Assembly: GCA_000733415.1 (NCBI GenBank)
Contig: KL662191.1
Span: forward strand, 2,221,007 to 2,285,006
DNA length: 64,000 nt
Reading direction: 5' to 3'
Origin: [Leptolyngbya] sp. JSC-1
GTDB lineage: Bacteria > Cyanobacteriota > Cyanobacteriia > Elainellales > Elainellaceae
How positions within the stretch are numbered: position 1 is the first letter of the stretch; every line of letters starts with the position of its first letter. Of the stretch, positions 43,853-53,200 are shown one piece after another. The notes under the pieces are model-generated. The model was not told where the DNA came from. It did not search any database and saw only the letters and a list, made by a program, of their open reading frames with translations. The position numbers and the translations under genes were made by a program.

Positions 43853-45009
43853 TCGATCATCCTCAACACAGACGCGAGTGGTTCACCTACTTCTCGAAGT
43901 TCTTCACACAAACGTCTTAATGTGACATCGACTTGATAAAAGCGCTCGCTGGCCCGTCTACGATACATCCGAAAATAGCGTTTGATTTTGGCAGGGTTCT
44001 TGGCCTGAAGTGCTGCATCCAAATTCTGGCTATCTTGTTGAAATGCCAGCGTCCACTGATCGGCAGTAGGGTCAAACAGGGCCTCTGTTCGTTCCTTGAG
44101 ATCGGGCCAGGACATTTCCAGCTCAATCAAGTCTTTGTCCAAATTTGTTTCAATTCGGCGCAACTCTAGATCGAATTCCTGCCAGCAGTCGTGTCCATAG
44201 ATGAGGGCAGTCAAGCGCTGATTCAACTCTGCCAGCACTACAACACCTATCTGGAATTGTTGAATCTTCTCCTGATTCAAGTTAGCCTCTACCAGGCTGT
44301 TCCAAATCGCTTGCATCGCGTTGACCAGGGCCGGAAGTCTCAGGGCTTTAGCAGCTGCATTAAGATTAGTGTTGATTCGTGAAGGTTGAATGGCCAGAAT
44401 TCGGCCTAATAGCCAAATAGTTCGTTGGAGCCGTCGAGTATCTAGTGTTTCGATCGCAGCATGCAATTCATCCTGAGCACAGTCCAGCTTCTTTAGCCAC
44501 AGCAATTCGCTGGTGGCAATGGTTTCTCGTCCGGCAACATTTTTAACTTCTCTCAAAATTCCCTGCAACGTCAATTCGTGCTCCATCAGAATCTCCAGTG
44601 CAGTGTCATCCTCAGGATCTGAGAACCGTTTTGCTTCCTGAAGAATACCGCTGTAGCATTGAAATTCCAGTGTATGAAGCAGATCGTGTAATTCTTTGTA
44701 ATTCGCAATCACATCGATCTGTTCGCAGGCGGCTCGAAAATCTGCTCCGAAGGTAATTACAGCGGAACGAGCCTCGGAATGATGCATCAGCTCAGCCAGA
44801 GCAGCCAAACCCCGACCGACCGAATTACCATATTCTTTCTGGGGTAGACGTAGTTCTTCTCGAACGATTTGCTTAACGGTTTCAGGGTCAATTTGTTGGT
44901 AAACATCACCAATATGAATTTCCTGCCCCTGACCAATATTCACCCCAAACTTACCGGACTGTTGCACATTCTGGTCGATCGGATTGGATAGGGTGTCATC
45001 TACAGGCAT
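43849..45009 (-). CDS. Helical protein linking peptidase and STAND genes, with IHIGD motif
   Basis: 386 residues from ATG 45009 (AGGTG upstream; a GTG three codons earlier is possible). No named family recognised. The N-terminal ~45 residues are glycine/glutamine-rich and contain GKFGVNIGQGQEIHIGDVY, close to GKFNF...LHIGDTY in the peptidase encoded upstream. The rest is almost all helical, with LHDLLHTLEFQCY and RAACEQIDVIANYKE, without cysteine or histidine site patterns typical of enzymes. It looks like an adaptor. The stop TGA overlaps the ATG of the STAND gene. Confidence 0.8.
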   Translation of the reverse strand: MPVDDTLSNPIDQNVQQSGKFGVNIGQGQEIHIGDVYQQIDPETVKQIVREELRLPQKEYGNSVGRGLAALAELMHHSEARSAVITFGADFRAACEQIDVIANYKELHDLLHTLEFQCYSGILQEAKRFSDPEDDTALEILMEHELTLQGILREVKNVAGRETIATSELLWLKKLDCAQDELHAAIETLDTRRLQRTIWLLGRILAIQPSRINTNLNAAAKALRLPALVNAMQAIWNSLVEANLNQEKIQQFQIGVVVLAELNQRLTALIYGHDCWQEFDLELRRIETNLDKDLIELEMSWPDLKERTEALFDPTADQWTLAFQQDSQNLDAALQAKNPAKIKRYFRMYRRRASERFYQVDVTLRRLCEELREVGEPLASVLRMIE

Positions 45010-45112
45010 AGGGTGCACCTAGGGGAGTTGCGATTACCCTTATTTAGAAATACCAATGAATATCGTCTGAGTTCCGGAAACTATAGAGTCGCTTTAGTTT
45101 TCGAATTATTCG

Positions 45113-46882
45113 CTAGCAATTACGATGCTTAATCACAGGAGTTAAATGCTCTGGAATGTTTTGTAAATCGATCGCATTACACCCGAATTCAAAGGCTGCA
45201 TCGATCGATCGTCCAGCTCCTAGAGCATCATAAAAGCCTCTGGAGAACTCAATCGCAGCCCGATCGCCAATCTCCCGCTTCATGCCAATAACGATAGGAA
45301 TCTGCTGCACAATCAGCTCCGCTTGTGCCTCTGAGTAACAGCTATTCAGCACTACACAGCTCAACTGATCTTTAAACAGAGAAAATAAATTGGTCAACGC
45401 CTGCCCTTTGACCAGCGTGGCCTTTCCGGTTTCATCTTCTAACGCAATACCGCCTTCATCTACCTCTTCAGAGACGATGCTCAGCTTTCTGGACGCATCG
45501 GTAGTACTGCCTGCTGCTGAGTGGTGAGTGCCATGACCGCAGAAGTGGACAATTTGCGGCTCTACATCCAGTAGTGCCCGACGCAGATCATAGGTTCTAA
45601 CAGCCCAACGTTGCTCTACCTTGAATAAGTCTCGATGTTTAGAACGTCGCAAACCTTCCTCAATTTCCCGCACTTCTTGATCTAATGCCAGTCGGGTTGA
45701 CTCGATCGGATTAGCGGCTAGGACTAGAATCGTTTTGCGACGAACAGAATTAGATCCTGCAGCAGCATTGGCTTGACCAGATTGGCTATCAGGTTGTTGC
45801 TTCGGTGATTGGTAGGAATAGGTATCGCCGATGTGTAAGCCACTTACAGAGTGAGCATTGAAGTTGAATTTTCCGTGCTGTACCACATTACCACTGCCAA
45901 CCACATTACCACTGCCAACCACATTGCCACTGCCAACCACATTGCCACTGCCAATCACATTGCCATCACCCGTAACGAGAGTACCGCCGCCGACGTTGCC
46001 ACCAACTGCAATAGCACGATTCCCTGAAGCTACAGTATTCGTGTTATGTACAAGCTGGGCATTAAGCTCGCCAGGTGTGGACTCAACCTTGAGCGGCTCC
46101 TCCAATTCCTGCGGCAGGCGCTTCGGCTGCAATTGCCCCCCTGCGTAATACGCCAGGATAAAATTATCTGCCTGCTCAACATCCAGAACTGGATGCTGTT
46201 TCTGATTGGTCAATACTGGTACAATCTGACTGACATACCTTACCAAATCCGCTGCCCGGATGTATCCATCTGGCTTGACGGCTCCAGCTCCACACAGCCC
46301 CTTGATCAATGCATAGGTAAAGGCACTATAGGGCTTACCTGCGTAGGACAACTCATTCGGTCGAGAAGAGCCAATCATAATCCAACCGCCTTTGACAAAC
46401 AGCTTTTGGGCTTCAGGAGGCAGCGGAGCCTTCACAATTTGAAATCCAGGCAGATTATTTAGCCCACCTGCATGGCAGCAATCCAACACCAGCAATAGTT
46501 GTTGTGCCGGAATCTCCCGCAGAAGTTCTGTAAACTCATTGCCGCTCACTGCTGTTTCCGACAAATCCTCTGGGTTATATCCATGCGGCAGTAAATAATA
46601 AGACTTAATTGGCTTGGTCAGTTGATACCCATGTCCGGCAAAGTAGATTAGCACTGTGGATTCAGCGTTGGTTGTGTTCGCTAATCGTTCTAGGGTGGCA
46701 ATGATATGCGCTCGAGTTGCTTCCTCACCAGTTAGCAAATGAATCTGTTGCTCTGGATAAGCACACCATTCTGGATCCTGGAGAATTTTTGCCAACCCTT
46801 TCGCGTCACCAACTGTGTTCGGTAAATCTCCACCAATGCCAATCACACAGGCATGACCTTGTTCAAACCGATCGTTCACCAC
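45113..46882 (-). CDS. Caspase-CHAT double-peptidase protein
   Basis: 589 residues with a GTG start and strong ribosome site GGGAGG 5 nt upstream. Residues 8-250: caspase-like (metacaspase, peptidase C14) domain, His84 in YFAGHG and Cys136 in LDCCHAGG. Residues 286-335: glycine/asparagine-rich GSGNVV repeats. Residues 336-355: HGKFNF...GLHIGDTY motif. Residues 384-585: CHAT-like domain with His450 in HFCGHG and Cys515 in LNSCYSEA. Both dyads appear intact. Caspase and CHAT peptidases are protease effectors of bacterial conflict or cell-death systems by family knowledge. First gene of the three-gene run; its substrate is unknown. Confidence 0.92.
   Translation of the reverse strand: MVNDRFEQGHACVIGIGGDLPNTVGDAKGLAKILQDPEWCAYPEQQIHLLTGEEATRAHIIATLERLANTTNAESTVLIYFAGHGYQLTKPIKSYYLLPHGYNPEDLSETAVSGNEFTELLREIPAQQLLLVLDCCHAGGLNNLPGFQIVKAPLPPEAQKLFVKGGWIMIGSSRPNELSYAGKPYSAFTYALIKGLCGAGAVKPDGYIRAADLVRYVSQIVPVLTNQKQHPVLDVEQADNFILAYYAGGQLQPKRLPQELEEPLKVESTPGELNAQLVHNTNTVASGNRAIAVGGNVGGGTLVTGDGNVIGSGNVVGSGNVVGSGNVVGSGNVVQHGKFNFNAHSVSGLHIGDTYSYQSPKQQPDSQSGQANAAAGSNSVRRKTILVLAANPIESTRLALDQEVREIEEGLRRSKHRDLFKVEQRWAVRTYDLRRALLDVEPQIVHFCGHGTHHSAAGSTTDASRKLSIVSEEVDEGGIALEDETGKATLVKGQALTNLFSLFKDQLSCVVLNSCYSEAQAELIVQQIPIVIGMKREIGDRAAIEFSRGFYDALGAGRSIDAAFEFGCNAIDLQNIPEHLTPVIKHRNC
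45882..45971. repeat. 18-bp tandem repeat inside the caspase-CHAT gene
   Basis: Four near-identical 18-bp units (ACCACATT[A/G]CCACTGCCA) plus one degenerate unit. Read on the minus strand they encode GSGNVV, a glycine/asparagine/valine repeat that could form a small beta-solenoid or amyloid-like stack. Copy number changes keep the frame. Confidence 0.9.
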
Positions 46883-47518
46883 GGCTGCCTCCCTCCTTTT
46901 CCATATCCAGTTCCATGTCTTGGAACGGTTTATTTCACAGTTAGAGTTGAACTCAACTTTGACTGAATCCGATCCAAACTCAGTCGATTGAAAATGAATT
47001 CGTTTTGATCACTAGATTTGGGTTCGTTCGCGCAGCGTGTGCATAGCACAATCCCCCTCAATCCCTCTAAGCCCCTGCGGGGATGCGCCTTCAGCGTAGG
47101 ATAGGGGGGACTTCAATCCCTGGTTGGTAGGTGCTGTGCATAGGCTGCGCCTCTTCCCCTTTATTTAAGGGGAGTTGGGGGGATCTTCGACTTGTGTGGA
47201 CCCCGTAGCCTTCCCGCAGGGTAGGGGGTTAGGGGGAATCTCAACAGGATTTGCAATCTACTGAAACTATGAAAACTGCGCCCCGGCATCATAGCCACCT
47301 GATCCTGTCCACCCTATTGTAAATGGAGGGTCTGTCAAACCAATCTATGCAATTGCAAAGAAATTTGTGGACGTGGACGCAAGATTTTAGTTGATTTCAA
47401 TATTATAAAAACTCAGCTGACCGACGCTAACTCTGTATAAATCTGAAGGATGAGCGAATTTATTCGTAAAATCAGCAAATCTGCGTTTAGACACCTAGGC
47501 AATTTTGGTTACTCTTAC
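46883..47518. repeat. Intergenic region rich in dispersed repeats
   Basis: The divergent promoter space of the caspase-CHAT gene and pncB. About 47041-47240 is a mosaic of C/G-run dispersed repeats, including copy B (47126-47197) of the repeat found at 1-76. The remainder (47250-47518) is AT-rich with no recognisable element. Confidence 0.6.
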
Positions 47519-47524
47519 TATAAT
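47519..47524 (+). promoter_or_regulatory. Candidate -10 element for pncB
   Basis: TATAAT, perfect -10 hexamer, 67 bp before the pncB ATG. No convincing -35 hexamer lies at the right spacing, so the call is weak. Confidence 0.3.
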
Positions 47525-47590
47525 TGAATAACTTTGTGGGTGAGATGGCCGCTGGTCTTGCTTGCCCTATTCCCTGCTGGTCTTCCGATT

Positions 47591-48946
47591 ATGCAAGATC
47601 CAACCCTGCTGCTTTGTCCTCAAGACTACAGTTTGCTGACTGACCTGTATCAGCTCACGATGACGGCTTGCTATGTCGGTGAAGGCGTCGATCAGCGGCG
47701 GGCCAGTTTTGAGCTGTTTGTGCGGCGATTGCCCGATTCGTTTGGTTACTTGGTTGCAATGGGGTTAGAGCAGGCGTTGGACTATTTGGAGCAGTTGCGC
47801 TTCAGTGCAGAGCAGATTGCGGCTTTGCAGGCAACCGGCCTGTTTGCCAATGCGTCCGCTCGGTTCTGGGAATTGTTGGCATCGGCACGCTTCAGCGGCG
47901 ATGTGTGGGCTGTGCCAGAAGGAACTGTAGTGTTTGCCCACGAGCCACTGCTGCGGGTGGAGGCTCCCCTGTGGCAGGCACAGCTTGTGGAAACCTATTT
48001 GCTGAATACAATCAATTACCAGACGCTGATTGCCACCAAAGCGGCTCGACTACGGGATGTGGCCGGAGCTGAGGCTACTCTGTTGGAATTTGGTACTCGA
48101 CGGGCCTTTAGTCCGCAAGCCTCTCTCTGGGCAGCACGAGCAGCTCTTGCGGCTGGGTTGGATGCTACCTCGAATGTGCTGGCCGCCCTTAAATTAGGCC
48201 AAAAACCGAGCGGCACGATGGCCCATGCCCTGGTGATGGCGTTAGCCGCTCTCGAAGGCGATGAAGATCAGGCATTTCGAGCCTTTCATCGCTACTTTCC
48301 TGCCGCAACGCTGCTGATCGACACCTACGACTCGCTGGCTGCTGCCCATCGGTTGGCCCACCAGGTAGCCACAGGTGAAATGACGGTGAATGCGGTGCGC
48401 TTAGATTCAGGCGATCTAGTGGCCCAATCACAACAGATTCGCCAACTTCTGCCGGGAGTGGCGATTGTCGCCAGTGGCGATCTGGATGAATATGAAATTG
48501 CTCGCCTGCAGGCAGAAGGAGCTGAGATCGATGCCTATGGGCTGGGCACCAAGTTGGTGACTGGCAGCCCGGTGAATGGCGTGTATAAACTGGTTGAAAT
48601 TGACGGCATTCCAGTCATGAAGGAATCCAGCGCCAAGATCACCTATCCCGGTTGCAAGCAAATCTTTCGTTGCTTGCAGGGCAGTCAATTTCAGACTGAT
48701 CGTTTGGGACTTGTGAGCGAATCGCCCCAAGCCAATGAACAGGCCATCCTGCAGCCTATGGTCAAACAAGGCCAGCGCCTCCAGCCCTCCGAACCTCTTG
48801 CCGTCATTGCTGAACGCACTCGCACCGCCGTCGCCAGTCTTCCCCCTCCTATCCGCCAGATCCACCATGCCCCCACCACACTGCCCCAAATCTCTGCCGC
48901 CCTGCAACACCTCACCGAGCAAACCAAGCGCGCTGCTAGAACTTGA
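47591..48946 (+). CDS. pncB: Nicotinate phosphoribosyltransferase
   Basis: 451 residues from ATG 47591, giving the typical family N-terminus (YSLLTDLYQLTM). Further motifs: FGTRRAFSPQ, then SNVLAALKLGQKPSGTMAHA, and VRLDSGDL with GDLDEYEI near 300-330. It converts nicotinate and PRPP to nicotinate mononucleotide, the first step of NAD salvage by the Preiss-Handler route. The frame opens 19 codons earlier with a hydrophobic stretch that the family lacks. It starts a run with nadD (28 bp gap) and an NrtR-like regulator. Confidence 0.92.
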   Translation: MQDPTLLLCPQDYSLLTDLYQLTMTACYVGEGVDQRRASFELFVRRLPDSFGYLVAMGLEQALDYLEQLRFSAEQIAALQATGLFANASARFWELLASARFSGDVWAVPEGTVVFAHEPLLRVEAPLWQAQLVETYLLNTINYQTLIATKAARLRDVAGAEATLLEFGTRRAFSPQASLWAARAALAAGLDATSNVLAALKLGQKPSGTMAHALVMALAALEGDEDQAFRAFHRYFPAATLLIDTYDSLAAAHRLAHQVATGEMTVNAVRLDSGDLVAQSQQIRQLLPGVAIVASGDLDEYEIARLQAEGAEIDAYGLGTKLVTGSPVNGVYKLVEIDGIPVMKESSAKITYPGCKQIFRCLQGSQFQTDRLGLVSESPQANEQAILQPMVKQGQRLQPSEPLAVIAERTRTAVASLPPPIRQIHHAPTTLPQISAALQHLTEQTKRAART

Positions 48947-48974
48947 CCGCTAAACTCTCAACCCCACCACCCTC

Positions 48975-49586
48975 ATGCTCTCCATCGCCCTATTTGGAAC
49001 TAGTGCTGACCCACCTACCGCCGGCCATCAGGCTATTCTGGTCTGGCTAGCGGACCATTTTGATCAGGTGGCGGTTTGGGCGTCGGATAATCCATTTAAG
49101 CAGCACCAAACGCCGCTAGAACACCGGGCCGCGATGCTGCAACTGCTGATCGACGATATTGATCCACCGCGCCACAATCTGCATCTGTTGCCGGAACTAA
49201 GTCATCCCAGAGCGCTGATTACAGTAGAGCGAGCGAGGCAGCGCTGGCCCCAGGCTGAATTCACTCTCACCATCGGCTCAGATTTGGTAGCGCAATTACC
49301 GCGTTGGCATCGGGTGCAGGAGTTGTTACAGCAGGTGAAGTTATTGGTGGTACCACGGTCGGGGTATGCTATTGCCGAAGCCGATCTGGCATCATTGCGG
49401 CAGATGGGAGCTAGGGTAACAATCGCTGATTTGGAGGTACCAGCCGTTTCCTCAACCGCCTATCGGGAAGAAGCCGATCCGGAAATTGTCACTCCTCCGA
49501 TCGAAGCGTATATTCATCGGGAGCATTTGTACGAATGCCAGGACGCACCCCCAGAAAATCTACTGACTCAGCCTCGGCGCAGCTAG
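48975..49586 (+). CDS. nadD: Nicotinate-nucleotide adenylyltransferase
   Basis: 203 residues. GTSADPPTAGH at 8-18 is a form of the GxFDPxHxGH nucleotidyltransferase motif (here S for F and T for the first His position), and SSTAYR near 158 matches the ISST.R signature. It adenylates nicotinate mononucleotide to form deamido-NAD, the step after PncB. The last 17 codons overlap the start of the next gene. No nadE follows in this window. Confidence 0.9.
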   Translation: MLSIALFGTSADPPTAGHQAILVWLADHFDQVAVWASDNPFKQHQTPLEHRAAMLQLLIDDIDPPRHNLHLLPELSHPRALITVERARQRWPQAEFTLTIGSDLVAQLPRWHRVQELLQQVKLLVVPRSGYAIAEADLASLRQMGARVTIADLEVPAVSSTAYREEADPEIVTPPIEAYIHREHLYECQDAPPENLLTQPRRS

Positions 49587-50275
49587 CGGACTTTAAGGTC
49601 GGCGTGGATAACGTGATTTTTTCCGTAGACACCGCTCAGAATCGCCTCTTGGTTTTGCTGGTGATGCGGCATGAGGATCCGTTTGTGGGACAGTGGAGCT
49701 TGCCCGGAACGCTAGTGCGCCAAGGAGAATCCCTGGAAGATGCAGCCTATCGCGTGTTGTCGGAAAAAATTCGGGTAGAGAACCTCTACTTAGAGCAGCT
49801 CTACACCTTTGGCGGCCCCAACCGCGATCCACGCGAAGCCACCCACAGCTTTGGGATTCGCTATTTGACCGTCAGCTACTTTGCTCTAGTCCGGCTGGCC
49901 GAAGCCGAGCTGATTGCCGATGGTGTGAGCGGGATTGCCTGGTATCCGCTGAAACAGGTGCCGCCGCTGGCATTTGACCACAATCAAATTTTGGAATACG
50001 GCTATCGTCGTCTGCGCAATAAGCTGGAGTACAGTCCGGTCGCATTTGAGGTGTTGCCGGAGCTATTTACCTTGAGTGACCTGTATCAGCTCTACACTAC
50101 CATTCTGGGCGAGTTTTCCGATTACTCAAATTTCCGCTCCCGCTTACTGAAGCTGGGCTTCCTGCATGATACAGGAGTGAAGGTGTCTCGCGGCGCTGGA
50201 CGCCCTGCTAGCCTCTATCGCTTTGATGCTGAGGCATTTGCTCCCTACAAAGACAAACCAATGGTATTCATTTAA
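49535..50275 (+). CDS. nrtR: NrtR-like Nudix-related transcriptional regulator
   Basis: 246 residues: N-terminal Nudix domain (20-155) and C-terminal winged-helix domain (~170-240, FTLSDLYQLYTTILG, GAGRPASLYRFD), as in NrtR. The Nudix box is degenerate: G58, then an extra residue before E65, and REUxEE replaced by RVLSEK, so catalysis is unlikely and ADP-ribose sensing more likely. NrtR represses NAD-salvage genes, which fits its place behind pncB and nadD. ATG 49535 overlaps nadD by 52 bp. Its operator was not identified. The end overlaps the convergent hybrid kinase by 4 bp. Confidence 0.88.
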   Translation: MPGRTPRKSTDSASAQLADFKVGVDNVIFSVDTAQNRLLVLLVMRHEDPFVGQWSLPGTLVRQGESLEDAAYRVLSEKIRVENLYLEQLYTFGGPNRDPREATHSFGIRYLTVSYFALVRLAEAELIADGVSGIAWYPLKQVPPLAFDHNQILEYGYRRLRNKLEYSPVAFEVLPELFTLSDLYQLYTTILGEFSDYSNFRSRLLKLGFLHDTGVKVSRGAGRPASLYRFDAEAFAPYKDKPMVFI

Positions 50276-53200
50276 TCCCTTCCCAGATGCTCCCTCTGCT
50301 CATCCCTCTGCTCATCCCTCTGTTCGTCTGCCTGCTCGTTCCCTTGCTTGCCCTTCAGAGCTTGTTCTGCCAAATGCAGGATCTGCTCAAAGTCAAAATT
50401 ATCTACCTTTTGGCGGAGCGCTGCTGCTAAAGCGGCCTGCTCGGCTGGCAGTTGTGCGAGTAGGGCCAGGATTTTTTCAGAATCGAGCTGGGTTGTGACC
50501 TGGTAGAGCTGGGCAATCCATTCAGGCGGCATGATTTGCAGGGAGTGAGGCGTAGGCCGCACGGGCGGTGAGGAAATGGACTGCTCTCGCGGTGGCTGGC
50601 CTGGATCTGGTTCTGCGTAAATATATTGCACGCCTAGATGTTCGCTCAATTTTTCTAAAATCATTTCAGTTTGCAGCGGCTTGAGGACAAAATCATCGCA
50701 GCCAACCGCCAAAGCCTGAGCGCGGTTTTCGGTAAACGCACTCGCGGTGAGGGCAATGATTTTGGTGCTTGGGGTGGTCTGATCTGTTCGGGCGGCTTCC
50801 ATGGCTCGAATTCGTCGAGTTGCTTCATACCCATCCATGATCGGCATCCGCAGATCCATCCAGATTAAATCAGGCTGCCAGGATTGCCACAGGGTGAGGG
50901 CGGCTTGACCATTGGTAGCTTCCTGAACCTCAAACCCGAAACCCTGCAAGAGGTTGAGCAGCAGGAGCCGGTTGGCCCAGTTGTCCTCAGCAATCAAGAT
51001 GCGGTAGGAGGGCTGGTTAGCGGCTAAAGCGACGGCTCGCCCTTGTAGGGGTTGTATCGGTGCCACGGCGGCGGCAGCGGGCAGCACTGGAATGCTAAAC
51101 CAGAAGGTAGTACCATGCTCCAGCTCGCTAGCAATTGTCAGTTCGCCCCCCAACAACCTGACAAACTCTCGGCTAATTGGCAATCCCAAGCCAGTTCCGT
51201 CCGGCTGCGCCTTCTGTAGTTTTGACTGTACAAACGGTTCAAATAGGCTTTCCAGCTCATGTGCAGCAATCCCAGGTCCCGTGTCGCTGACCTCAAAATG
51301 CAGAACGAGACAGGGTTGAACATTCTCCTTGGCTTCATATCCACTTGCCTCTGGCACACCCTCCACCTCCACCCGCAATGTGATCTGTCCCTCCTGGGTA
51401 AACTTGACCGCATTGCTGAGCAGGTTAATCAGAATTTGGCGCAGCTTACCAGCATCGGTCTGAACATATTGAGGCAGGTTGGGGGCAAGCTGGCAGAGAA
51501 TCTGTAATCCTTTCTGTTCGGCTCGCAGACGAAACATCTGCTCTAGCGTCGTGAGAAACTCGTGCAAATCGAAGCTGGTCAGATTGAAAGTTGATCGTCC
51601 GGCCTCGATCTTGGACATTTCCAGGATGTCGTTGATCAGGTTGAGCAGGTGTTCGCCACTGCGGTTGATGATTGTAATTTGCTCTTGTTGCGCTTTCGAC
51701 AGGGCCGGGTGGTTGGCCAGCAGTTGACTGAAGCCAAGAATGGCATTGAGGGGCGTGCGTAGCTCATGGCTCATGTTGGCGAGAAAGGTGCTTTTGGCTT
51801 GGTTGGCGGCTTCGGCGGCTTCTTTCGCCTGTTGCAATTCCATTTCAGCCTGTCGGCGCAGGGTGATATCGCTGAGCGAGCCAATGGCTCGAATCGGGGT
51901 GCCGGTTTCATCCCAGACGGCTTTGCCTCTGGCCAAGAGCCATTTGTAACTGCCATCCTTACAGCGCATGCGGTACTCCAACGTATACACAGGAGTTTCT
52001 CGATTCAGATAGTTTTGGAATGCGGTTTGCAAAACCGGTTGATCGTCGGGGTGAATGCAGCCAAACCATTTTTCAAAGGTATCAATCTCTTCGTAATCGT
52101 ATCCCAACATTTCCATACAGCGGGGAGACAAGAAATGTTCATCGGTAATCAAATTGTGATCCCAAATGCCATCATTACCACCTTCAATGGCTAATTGCCA
52201 ACGTTCTTCACTTTGTCGGAGCGCATCTTCAACTTGTTTGCGCTCTGTAATATCCATTGCAGTTCCAAACAGTTGAATTACCTGTCCGTGGCTGTCTCGT
52301 ACCACTTCTCCTCGCCCTAGCAGCTCGCGAATCAAACCGTCCGGGCGAATGATGCGATGTTCAATTTCATAGGGCGTTCCATTGCTGATGGCCTGTTCTA
52401 TGATTGTTTGCATCAAGCTACGCTCATCGGGATGCAGCAGTTGCACATACTTGGCATAGGTTGGTTCTGGCTGGGTTGGGTCGAGGCCAAAGATGCGGAA
52501 GAGTTCTTCGGACCAGGTGATTTTTTGCGTTGCTAAATCGAATTCCCAACTGCCGACATGGGCGACGCGCTGAGCTTGTAGTAATTTCGTTTCACTCGCT
52601 TTGCGATCGCTAATGTCTGTAATCAGAGCATAATAGCCTTGAACAGCCCGCTGTTCATCTAGATCGGGCACTAGCACGGCAGAGATATAGCGTATTTTGT
52701 CGCCTTGATAGGGCATTTCCGCTTCGTAGGTGACCGTTTCTCCAGATAAGACGCGTTCTACATACTGCCGGACCCGTTGATAGGCCGATGTACCAATCAC
52801 TTCCTCAACGGTTTTGCCCAAAATATCTGCTTTTTTGCAATTAAACCAATCTTCGTAGGTGCGGTTGACGAACTGATAGCGATAGGAGGCATCAATGTAG
52901 GAAATACAGCCGGAAATCGAGTCGGTGATCAGCTGAAGTTGGGCTTCGCGTGCTCGTAATGCCTGCGTTTGTTCGGCTACCTGTTGTTCTAACCGCTGCT
53001 CATAGGTTTGCCGTAACTGGTTAGCTTTGCGAAACTCCAGCATCATCTGATGAAACGATGCAGCCAGGGTCTCTACTTCCACAATCCGGGAGGTTGGCAA
53101 TGGCTGCTCTAAGCCAGCGGCAAAGGTTTGAGTCGCCTGGGTAAGCTGAGCGAGCGAGCGGGTAAGGCGGCGCGCGATCCAGATGCCAATCCCAACTGAA

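Noticed and set aside
45858..46148. Leu/Pro/Thr-repeat frame opposite the caspase-CHAT gene
   Set aside because: Antisense shadow of the 18-bp repeat.
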